Origin: Gammaproteobacteria bacterium
GTDB lineage: Bacteria > Pseudomonadota > Gammaproteobacteria > CAIRSR01
Assembly: GCA_963575655.1 (NCBI GenBank)
Contig: CAUYTY010000193.1
Location: 1-34,235, forward strand
DNA length: 34,235 bases
Direction of reading: 5' to 3'
Every line of letters starts with the position of its first letter. The stretch's first letter is position 1. Below, one piece after another: positions 8,987 through 15,993 of this stretch. Below the pieces are notes generated by a model. That model was not told where the DNA came from. It was given only the letters and a program-made list of their open reading frames with translations, and did not search any database. The translations under genes were made by a program, and so were the position numbers.

Positions 8987-10564
8987 TTGCTTGCAATGTT
9001 TGCCTCAACCTTTGAAAATTTTTCTTTTATGCAAAATGTAACTACCTACCCAAAACTGGTTGCCCTCTTAGCGGGTGCAGCGCTGCCGCTCGCCTTTGCC
9101 CCGGTAGGATTATTCCCCCTAGGATTTTTAGCCCCGGTGGTCCTGCACCTACTTTGGGAAGGGGCCTCGCCACGGCAGGCATTTGGTTACGGTTACCTGT
9201 TTGGTGTAGCCTGTTTCGGGGTAGGGGTGAGTTGGATCTTTATTAGCATCCACGATATGGGTCACCTGCCCCTGGAACTGGCAGGATTCATCACAGCGTT
9301 ATTCATTGCCTTTCTAGCATTATTTCCGGCCCTTCAGGGCTATTTAACGGCACGATTTCTCTCCGGTTACAGCCCAATTCACGCCGTATTTGCCTTTCCG
9401 GCTTTGTGGGTTGCCTTCGAGATTTTGCGGGGCTGGGTCATGACGGGTTTTCCCTGGCTGTATCTAGGCTATAGCCAAATGGATACCCCGCTCCGAGGGC
9501 TTGCCCCAGTGCTGGGGGTATTGGGAATCTCTTTTGCTACGGCGGCGACCGGTGGATTGCTGTTGGTTTTGGTTCGATCCAAGAGTTGGCCGGCGCGGTT
9601 GGGTTGGGCCTTGCCGCTACTTATCCTCTGGGGAGGAGCAGCAGCCTTAGCGACCATTGAATGGACAGTACCCAATGGCGAATCATTGCAGGTGAGCCTA
9701 TTGCAGGTGGCAATCCCCCAACAGGTACGTTGGCAACCCGAGCAACGAGCGGCCAATATCCGCCGCTACCTGGAGCTTACCCGACAACACTGGGGGGCAC
9801 GGCTCATCATTTGGCCCGAGAATGCTCTAACCATTTTCTACCACGATGCCGTTGAATTCCTTGAAGGCATTGCCAATGAGGCGCAAGAACACGGTGCCGA
9901 TCTGTTGATTGGTCTGCCGGTCATGGATCCAAACATTCATTACAATGGTGAAAGCGCCCCGCGACGCTATTACAATGCCTTGGTGGGTCTACCAACGGGT
10001 CAATTTTACCTTAAACATCATCTTGTTCCATTCACGGAATTCCTGCCACTCAAGAGCCTATTGGGTCCGGTGGTGAGTTTCTTTCAGGTGCCGATGTCCG
10101 ATTTTAGTCATGGCCCCGAGGCTCAGAAACCTTTACTACTAGCAGGACATCGCCTAGGTATTTCCATCTGTTACGAGTCCGCGTTTTCCCGAGAGATTGC
10201 TGCTGCGCTACCGAGTGCAGAAATTTTGGTCAATGTCAGCAATGATGGTTGGTTTGGTAATTCACTCGCCCCTTATCAAAACCTTCAGATGGCGCAGATG
10301 CGGGCATTAGAAATGGGACGTTGGTTACTGCGGGATACTAATACCGGTATCTCCGCCATTATTGGCCCGAACGGTCGACTTGCGGCATCTTCTCCTCTAT
10401 TCCAAGATGCAGTATTGACGGCCGATGTCCAACCAACAGTGGGGGCCACCCCGTATGTACACTTAGGGGACTCTCCGGTATGGGCGCTAATTGCCTTGGG
10501 CCTATTCGCAGGTCGAACGATGACGCGCGTGTATTGGACCACCTCTCAAGAGTTGCCCACTTAA
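8987..10564 (+). CDS. lnt: Apolipoprotein N-acyltransferase
   Basis: This inner-membrane enzyme of 525 residues adds the third acyl chain to the N-terminal cysteine of lipoproteins, the last step before Lol sorting. It has about six hydrophobic segments within residues 22-222, then a periplasmic nitrilase-like domain with the catalytic triad E278 (IIWPENA), K343 (YLKHHL) and C395 (SICYESAF). A last hydrophobic stretch sits near residues 495-515. The listed start is a TTG; ATG at 8996 or 9029 is equally plausible, and none has a clear ribosome binding site. The last gene of the miaB-ybeY-ybeX-lnt operon; a cluster of MITEs begins 30 bases downstream. Confidence 0.96.
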   Translation: MLAMFASTFENFSFMQNVTTYPKLVALLAGAALPLAFAPVGLFPLGFLAPVVLHLLWEGASPRQAFGYGYLFGVACFGVGVSWIFISIHDMGHLPLELAGFITALFIAFLALFPALQGYLTARFLSGYSPIHAVFAFPALWVAFEILRGWVMTGFPWLYLGYSQMDTPLRGLAPVLGVLGISFATAATGGLLLVLVRSKSWPARLGWALPLLILWGGAAALATIEWTVPNGESLQVSLLQVAIPQQVRWQPEQRAANIRRYLELTRQHWGARLIIWPENALTIFYHDAVEFLEGIANEAQEHGADLLIGLPVMDPNIHYNGESAPRRYYNALVGLPTGQFYLKHHLVPFTEFLPLKSLLGPVVSFFQVPMSDFSHGPEAQKPLLLAGHRLGISICYESAFSREIAAALPSAEILVNVSNDGWFGNSLAPYQNLQMAQMRALEMGRWLLRDTNTGISAIIGPNGRLAASSPLFQDAVLTADVQPTVGATPYVHLGDSPVWALIALGLFAGRTMTRVYWTTSQELPT

Positions 10565-10593
10565 CCCACGACACCTGTTCCTACACTCCTACG

Positions 10594-10743
10594 TAACCCA
10601 AGTTGCCACTTACTTGCCCCCTCCCCGGCCCCCCCCGTAAACGGGGAGGGAGTAGGCCGCAGACCTCCCCCCGTTTACGGGGGGGATTGAGGGGGGACGA
10701 TTGGATGCGATCCCGAATTTTGAATAGGTGGCAACTTGGGTTA
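10594..10743. repeat. Family B MITE (150 bp)
   Basis: It starts taacccaagttgccactt and ends aggtggcaacttgggtta, flanked by acg/cgta. The interior is an imperfect palindrome of C- and G-runs (ccccctccccggcccccccc and its counterpart around 10664-10697). The apparent ORF inside is a by-product of the palindrome. Confidence 0.88.
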
Positions 10744-10799
10744 CGTAGGAAACGAAAAGCCCCCCTCTTCCGAGAGAGGAGAGAAAAGCGTACTAAATA

Positions 10800-11085
10800 T
10801 AGTGTCTAGCCGGAAACCCCGATTTTGCGTTGCGCAGCCCAGAGGACTACCAGCCATTAGCCGATGGTTGAGCGAAACGATACCCCGGTTCCTGTGAGAA
10901 GAATTCACGACCTCGGGGAGGTCGCAGAACTCTAGTAACCGTTCAGATTCCCTTGGGAGCGCGACTATCTGAGCCGCACGAGAGCGGACGAGACGCCCGC
11001 GTTCCCAGGTAGGAATGAATACCTACGGATTCTACGACCCCTCTGGGTTGCAAAACATAAAATCAGAGTTTCCGGTCAGGCACTA
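10800..11085. repeat. Family D MITE (286 bp)
   Basis: The left arm 10800-10845 (tagtgtctagccggaaac, then cccgattttgcgttgcgcag, then cccagagg) pairs with the right arm 11039-11085 (cctctgggttgcaaaacata ... ttccggtcaggcacta). The ends are TA. The interior carries a further palindrome (gacctcggggaggtc, 10909-10923) and a shared string also found at 32671 (gtaaccgttcagat ... gggagc). No coding capacity. A solo right arm of the same family is at 4151-4186. Confidence 0.75.
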
Positions 11086-11087
11086 AC

Positions 11088-11179
11088 TAACCCAAGTTGC
11101 TACCTAGCGCGCTTTTCTCCCCTCTCCCGGGGGGGAGGGTATTTTTCGTTTCTCACCGCATAGGTAGCAACTTGGGTTA
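11088..11179. repeat. Family B MITE, short form (92 bp)
   Basis: Ends are taacccaagttgctacct and aggtagcaacttgggtta. Its interior (agcgcgcttttctcccctct ... tctcaccgca) is closely similar to the copy at 34018-34110, so these two are recent relatives. It starts two bases after the family D element ends. Confidence 0.9.
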
Positions 11180-11213
11180 ACTAGTTTTTTGCTGCCTAGT
11201 TTCCAGAGTCCAT

Positions 11214-11382
11214 TAGACATTATCGGAAACCTCACCCCCCAGCCCCCTCTCCTTAACAGGAGAGGGGGAGAATTATTCCGTTGTTATGCTTAACTCCTCG
11301 ACGGAACAGGCAAAAAATCTCCCTCTCTCCTGTTAAGGAGAGAGGGTCGGGGGGTGGGGTTTTGGGTTTCCGATAAGGTCTA
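11214..11382. repeat. Family A MITE (169 bp)
   Basis: Terminal inverted repeats are tagacattatcggaaacc and ggtttccgataaggtcta, bounded by TA. Each arm carries its own hairpin (cccctctccttaacaggaga). The element is nearly identical to the reverse complement of the 169-bp copy at 21816-21984. Its right end runs into the sulfotransferase gene and supplies that gene's last codons and stop. Confidence 0.92.
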
Positions 11383-12355
11383 TTGTAGAGGCCGCAGAAC
11401 CATAAAATTCATACACTGCGGCCTGCACCTTGGCGAGATCCGCGTCCGTTCCTCGTTGACGTGGAGAAAAACAATCGGGTGGTGTTGACAAGTGTTCCAC
11501 ATCGCCCCCATTGGCTCGCAATAGTGCGGTTATGTCATCCAAAACCTGGCGTGGTGTGTCACAAAGCCTTTGGTAATCTAGTTCCAGCACATTCCGACCA
11601 CCGATCGCTGCAATCTGGCGGCTCGTCTCCTGTTCAAGGAAATAGACCTGCCCTGCGACTTGCTTCCAGTAGGGTTCGTTCTTAAGCCAATGATAAGCGT
11701 TTGGTTTCGCCGATCCCCAATGTTCCTGATCACCAAAGAAGGTGCGCCGGTATTGCAGGATCGAGAGTGCGTTCTGTACCGGGTCACGACGGATGCGAAT
11801 AAAGCAAGCGTGCGGTAATACTCGCGCAATCGCCTCAATACGCCACGAGAGTTGAACGGTTTTGTAAACCACTGGCAACCCAAAGGCATGAGACATATTA
11901 AGCAACACACGCCGCACCCGTTCCCAATCAATAATATCTTGCGCCGGATCAATGGGCTGTTCCATGGCGTATTCACCCAATAGATCACGCCAAAAGTAAC
12001 CGAACTCATGCGGCTCATTAATTCCCACTGTACGGCCGAAATTCGATTGATAAGAAGAAGCCATACCCAACGGTAACAATTTCTTCGAGAGGCGGATACC
12101 AATCTCTGGCGCTTTCCAGAAGGCTGCAATCAAATTATTTATATAACCCACCCTCAAGTGGGAGGTAATAAGTTGCATCAGCAGCGTAGTTCCCGAACGC
12201 GGCGCACCAATCACAAACAATGTCGGATAGGTTTCCGGTAAATCCCGATAACACATTTCCTGATGCTGTACCAACCAATCATTCAAACGCGCCAAAAAGG
12301 CCTCGTCTTCCGGATCTTTACGATAGGGTGCAGCTATTTTGGTATCAGTTGTCAT
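11333..12355 (-). CDS. Sulfotransferase family protein (PAPS-dependent type)
   Basis: The 340-residue product matches bacterial sulfotransferases (Sulfotransfer family), which move sulfate from PAPS to a carbohydrate or other acceptor. Seen: the 5'-phosphosulfate loop LFVIGAPRSGTTLLM (residues 46-60), and RIRRDPVQNALSI (187-199), the 3'-phosphate binding block with Arg and Ser. No signal peptide, so cytoplasmic. The final 17 residues, TIDLIGNPKPHPPTLSP, are encoded inside the family A MITE, so the native C-terminus has been replaced; the fold core seems complete. It lies 109 bases downstream of the FemAB-like gene on the same strand and may share its transcript, suggesting work on a cell-surface glycan. 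The acceptor is unknown. Confidence 0.85.
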   Translation of the reverse strand: MTTDTKIAAPYRKDPEDEAFLARLNDWLVQHQEMCYRDLPETYPTLFVIGAPRSGTTLLMQLITSHLRVGYINNLIAAFWKAPEIGIRLSKKLLPLGMASSYQSNFGRTVGINEPHEFGYFWRDLLGEYAMEQPIDPAQDIIDWERVRRVLLNMSHAFGLPVVYKTVQLSWRIEAIARVLPHACFIRIRRDPVQNALSILQYRRTFFGDQEHWGSAKPNAYHWLKNEPYWKQVAGQVYFLEQETSRQIAAIGGRNVLELDYQRLCDTPRQVLDDITALLRANGGDVEHLSTPPDCFSPRQRGTDADLAKVQAAVYEFYGSAASTIDLIGNPKPHPPTLSP

Positions 12356-12464
12356 GGTGTGTCAAATGGATAGTACAATTACCAAGAGTACCAACAGGTA
12401 TCAAAGATACCTCGTCTCAGAGGTGTTGAGTCGTAACAATATTTTGTTATTCACTGCCAATCGA

Positions 12465-13523
12465 CTAGGACCCCATCATTGGTTTACGGTAGGACGGAAA
12501 AAATCCCGTCGTTGCACCAACATCACAACACGCACGACGTGACCACTCTTTCACACAAGTATCATAATAATCACTATCGCCGATTAAGCGCCAGGTATAA
12601 AAAGGACGCGTCAGCTCCGAAAAACCTCGTTTAAATTGGCTCAAGTTGTCATTCTCGCTACCGATCCCGCCGCCAAGATTAAGAATTTTTGCACCTACTG
12701 ATTTTGCCCAATCACGCACAAAGACCATCATTGCCTTGGTAGCATGGGGTTGACCGGAATCCACATTTTTACCAGAAAGGTGGTACTGAACAATGCTGCC
12801 AGTACGCATAAACAATCCCATTGCAGCAATAATTCCTTCATGTTTGACTACCACCAATTTCATATTCGCACCTAAGATCTCACGCAACCGTTCGAAATAG
12901 TCTGTATCGAAATAATACATTTCGTCGGCACCAACATCATTCATGGTGGCGTAGTAGAGTTTGATAAAGGTTTGGTACAGATCATAATTCTCGTCAAAAT
13001 CGACTGTTACCCCCTCGCTTTTCATTTTCTTCAGATAGGAGCGGTACCTCGACCGAGTTTGACGGTGCAATTCTTCCGGTGCCAACGTCAAATCGATCCA
13101 GATGACCTCACCATGAGCGACAAAGTTGCCCAGGCCGGTAAGTAGCGCAGGATCATTGAGCAATGGATTCAACCGAACGAAAAGACTAAGGATGTGCCGC
13201 TCGCGCATAAAACGAGGAAGCGCAGTCTTCAAAGTCTCCATAAAACCATTACGAGCATCGATTAATGGACCAGGGTAACCATAGGGACTACTAGCATCGG
13301 TTGCATCTGCAGGAAGTCCGGGCACATTAAATGGAAGCTCGCGTAGCACTACCGGTTGCAGAAATCGGCTACCGTCCTCTTCAATATAGATGGCACCAGC
13401 AACTCCCCCCATACGGATTGCTTCAAGCTCAATGTAGCCAGGGAGATGATAAAAATCGTGAGGAATACTCGCGAGTACTTCATTCCAGCGGGGGTCTACA
13501 GTATTTAGTAGTTCAGTAATCAT
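12465..13523 (-). CDS. FemAB/GNAT-like acyltransferase (Acetyltransf_6 type)
   Basis: 352 residues from the ATG at 13523 (a GTG six codons upstream at 13541 is an alternative; neither has a clear ribosome binding site). The product resembles FemAB-like proteins with a double GNAT fold. The marks are RSRYRSYLKKMKSEGVTVDF, typical of the RxxxRxxxxKAxKxGV motif at the start of the second GNAT domain; the LVVVKHEGIIAAMGLFM strand pair; and HATKAMMVFVRDWAKSVGAK plus LNLGGGIG, the usual C-terminal block. Relatives attach amino acids to peptidoglycan or act in exopolysaccharide and PEP-CTERM/exosortase loci. The neighbouring sulfotransferase favours a surface-polymer role. The substrate is not deducible. 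Confidence 0.8.
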   Translation of the reverse strand: MITELLNTVDPRWNEVLASIPHDFYHLPGYIELEAIRMGGVAGAIYIEEDGSRFLQPVVLRELPFNVPGLPADATDASSPYGYPGPLIDARNGFMETLKTALPRFMRERHILSLFVRLNPLLNDPALLTGLGNFVAHGEVIWIDLTLAPEELHRQTRSRYRSYLKKMKSEGVTVDFDENYDLYQTFIKLYYATMNDVGADEMYYFDTDYFERLREILGANMKLVVVKHEGIIAAMGLFMRTGSIVQYHLSGKNVDSGQPHATKAMMVFVRDWAKSVGAKILNLGGGIGSENDNLSQFKRGFSELTRPFYTWRLIGDSDYYDTCVKEWSRRACCDVGATTGFFPSYRKPMMGS

Positions 13524-13541
13524 CAGCTTTTGTATCAACAC

Positions 13542-13920
13542 TAGGGGATGTCTAAAGCCTGCGTAGGATGCGGTGAGGAACGAACTGCATCATTCGCGTC
13601 ATTCTCCACCCTCAGTAACTATCTCAAGGCCACACGCCCAATCTAGGCAACGCACACCGTGTCGAACATAGGCGTGGAAGTTGGGCGACGCAAATGATGC
13701 ACTCACCGTTCGCTCATTGCAAAGCCAGGCTACCAAAGATTGCCGTAAGTAGAATGACATATCAGTAAGTTACGGAAGAGTAACCACAGCCTTTATCCTA
13801 ACACAAATGTGATAATTACATATTCTTCTCCATCTCAACGAGGGGAGCATCATGGTAACTGACTGATTCTAAAGAGGCCCGAAATCTTGTTTTCTGCCAG
13901 AGAAATAAGTGAACGGTCAG
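13542..13920. other. Gene-free region with an imperfect inverted repeat
   Basis: No gene seen. It contains an imperfect inverted repeat: 13563-13600 (cgtaggatgcggtgaggaac then gaactgcatcattcgcgtc) and 13687-13720 (gacgcaaatgatgcactcac then cgttcgctcattgca). Together with the 80 bases between, this could fold back. The left arm itself is semi-palindromic (gatgcggtgaggaacgaactgcatc). It looks like another dispersed repeat type; no second copy is in the window. Confidence 0.45.
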
Positions 13921-14160
13921 TGTTGACGCCACTCCAGGAGACTCGTGCTTATCAGGATAATCTTCGCCGAGGGCACGACCGAAGGAGAGGCTAGGGGCTT
14001 AAAACACCTCCATCGATCCGACGCGTTACCCAGTCAGGCATAGAGCCAAAGCGGGGGGTGAGGAGGCGTTTTAAGCTTTTGGCTTCCCCACTGGTCACGC
14101 CCTCGGCAAAGATTTCCTGGTCAGCGCGAGTCTCTCGGAGTGGAATTAATATGGTCAACT
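13920..14160. pseudogene. Two opposed fragments of a DUF2887/DUF4351 (Rpn-like) gene
   Basis: Plus-strand 13926-14000 reads LTPLQETRAYQDNLRRGHD, a corrupted copy of LTPLQETRAYQEIFAEGEA in the neighbouring gene at 15108-15942. Minus-strand 14160-14005 reads PLRETRADQEIFAEG, then EAKSLKRLLTPRFGSMPDW, matching the same C-terminal region of that gene. The two fragments thus face each other, forming a gene-derived inverted arrangement. Both lack the N-terminal nuclease part. The minus-strand fragment is cut at its 5' side by the IS1 element. Confidence 0.75.
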
Positions 14161-14164
14161 GTTG
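14157..14164. repeat. Left 8-bp target-site duplication of the IS1 element
   Basis: aactgttg, repeated at 15091-15098 just outside the opposite terminal inverted repeat. Confidence 0.85.
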
Positions 14165-15090
14165 GGTGGTGTTTCAGACCTGGATATTGCGGTAGCCATT
14201 CTTCAAACATGGGTATCGGGTGACTTTCTGCCATAATTTTGAAGTATTATCGTGCGCAACGAGAACTTTACTTGGAAAGAACCTCCAATGGCTAACAGAG
14301 CTGTTTTGTGTCCATGCTGTAAATGTGATCATGTCGTTAAACGCGGCAAGACGGAACTTGGAAAACAACGCTATCTCTGCCTGAAGCCGGAATGTGGTAG
14401 GAAGACATTCATTTTAGATTATACCTACCAGGGGTATTTGCCAGAAGTCAAGGAGCAGATCATCGACATGGCAATGAACGGCAGCGGGATCCGTGATACT
14501 GCGCGGGTATTGGGAATTAGTCCAGGGACGGTTATTAGCAAAATAAAAGAAACAAGAACCCTATATGGAACCAGTCAATCGGTCACTACTGGAAAGACTG
14601 AATTCAGATGACATTCTTTCTGATATTCAGAAAGTTGAAGGTGCTGAAGTGGATGATAATGTGGAGCTATGTCGGCAACAAGGAAAATCAACGCTGGCTT
14701 TGGCATGCTATTGACCATGCTACGGGAAATGTTCTTGCGTATGTGTTTGGCAAAAGGAAAGATTCGGTATTTTTGTCCTTAAAAGAACTCCTCAAGCCGT
14801 TTGGGATTTCTCGATTTTATACTGACGATTGGGGGGCTTATGAACGGAATTTACCAGTCGAACAACAAATCATTAGCAAGAAGAATACTCAAAAAATCGA
14901 GAGGAAACATTTAATGTTACGGACACGTATCAAACGGCTTGCCCGGAAAACCATTTGCTTCTCCAAACTTGAGAAAATGCATGATATTGTGATTGGTCTC
15001 TTCATAAATCGCTATGAATTTGGCGTCTTAGTCTGAAAAATATCTAAATTATGGAACATTACTGGCCATATCCAGGTCTGGAACACCACC
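14165..15090 (+). mobile_element. IS1-family insertion sequence (926 bp) with 8-bp target duplication
   Basis: Terminal inverted repeats ggtggtgtttcagacctgga (14165) and the complement of tccaggtctggaacaccacc (ending 15090) bound the element. The octamer aactgttg occurs immediately outside both ends (14157-14164 and 15091-15098), a target duplication in the IS1 size range. The element carries InsA- and InsB-like coding regions. It is longer than classic 768-bp IS1, as many environmental IS1 relatives are. The insertion lies within decayed DUF2887 gene DNA. Intact ends and duplication suggest a fairly recent arrival, although the transposase frame is broken. Confidence 0.92.
14288..15036 (+). 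pseudogene. IS1-family transposase (InsA + InsB), frame-disrupted
   Basis: InsA part: ATG at 14288 (ANRAVLCPCCKCDHVVKRGK), with an N-terminal zinc finger (CPCC...CLKPEC) and a helix-turn-helix (GIRDTARVLGISPGTVISK). InsB part from about 14659: MWSYVGNKENQRWLWHAIDH with the DDE residues (Asp just before MWSYV, YTDDWGAY, KIERKHLMLRTRIKRLARKT). Between them lies a stretch readable in a third frame (KKQEPYMEPVNRSLLERLNS, then DDILSDIQKVEGAEVD). The switch near 14545 sits in an A-rich run, where IS1 elements use programmed -1 slippage, but the step here is in the wrong direction for that alone. The switch near 14656 looks like one extra T in gatgataatg. The element is therefore probably unable to make a full transposase. 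Confidence 0.8.
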
Positions 15091-15098
15091 AACTGTTG
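15091..15098. repeat. Right 8-bp target-site duplication of the IS1 element
   Basis: aactgttg, identical to 14157-14164 on the other side of the element. Confidence 0.85.
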
Positions 15099-15107
15099 TA
15101 CCAATCC

Positions 15108-15942
15108 TCAATGCGGTCCACTACCAAGCAAGTCAGTAATGCTCTTGGCATCAAGCACACCGTCCAACCAGGCATCCAGTTGATCAATGGTGGTTCCCTC
15201 AATCCGGCTTGTCGCCCAGTCAGGCACAAGGCCAAAACGGCGAGTGAGGAGGTGTTTTAGGCTTTTGGCTTTCCCTCTGGCTTCCCCTCTGGCCTCTCCT
15301 TCGGCGAAGATTTCCTGATAGGCGCGAGTCTCCTGAAGTGGAGTCAATATGTGCAACATTGCCCAGATCTGCTTCTTGGTGAATGATTTGAAATGCTCGA
15401 AGAACCAAAATACCAAAAGCTCCGATAGGCTTCCACGGATTTCTGGAGCCACGGAGGCTTGCTGAATGGTCTGCCACAACTTTGGGGCTTCCTGGCAGAG
15501 ACGCTCGCTTTCCGGCACCAATGGGGCGAGCACCGCCAAGTAGGGATTGTCCGGTTCCCGTACCAACCACTCGGGCAGAAAATGATCCAGATACACCGCC
15601 TGAAGTAATCCGCCCGCGCTCCCCTTCTCCCCACCCTTGGAATGGTATGGATCCAGGCTCGAATGCAGGAAGATCAGGATTCCCTTTACCTCGCTATCGG
15701 GATGCGTCTCGCTGTAGAGCGCTACCTTCGCCATCAGGTTGTACCAGACAGTTTTGAGGTATTGTCCCTGAAACTCTATCATGGCCGTCTGGCTCGAGGG
15801 CACCATCAATGCGCCGCTCAAGCGCCTTGAGGGTGGGTGAAACGAAGCGATATGACCCCGGCAGGGTGAGCCCTCTGGTCAGCACCCGGAATGCGTCTGC
15901 ACCCATGGCAAGAAATTGATAAATTGGCCGGTCGGTTTTCAT
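15108..15942 (-). pseudogene. DUF2887/DUF4351 Rpn-like PD-(D/E)XK protein, frameshifted
   Basis: The N-terminal part from the ATG at 15942 (MKTDRPIYQFLAMGADAFRV, then LERRIDGALEPDGHD) and the C-terminal part (IEFQGQYLKTVWYNLMAKVA, then LPEWLVREPDN, then LTPLQETRAYQEIFAEG and FGLVPDWATSRIEG) belong to one protein of about 275 residues. They lie in different frames, and a small deletion near 15775-15786 removes the strand expected between GHD and the EFQGQ motif. Relatives combine a Rpn/YhgA-like nuclease fold (RIDG ... EFQ) with a C-terminal DUF4351 helical tail. It is divergent from the alpha-2-macroglobulin gene, with 51 bases between starts. Other remnants lie across the IS1 element, so this gene type has been duplicated and lost here. 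Confidence 0.82.
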
Positions 15943-15993
15943 GAAAGGCAGTGTAACTTATCAATCACGGATTCAATCTTCTCGGAGACATCG

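Noticed and set aside
10603-10809. Short plus-strand frame downstream of lnt
   Set aside because: Proline/arginine-rich translation of the family B palindrome; no ribosome binding site and no protein character.
10594-11382. CRISPR-like array
   Set aside because: The repeats are inverted pairs of several families with unequal spacing and no constant-length spacers; no cas genes.
15916-15993. 26-residue upstream extension of the alpha-2-macroglobulin
   Set aside because: It would place hydrophilic residues before a normal signal peptide and overlaps the divergent DUF2887 gene start. ATG 15994 has a ribosome binding site.
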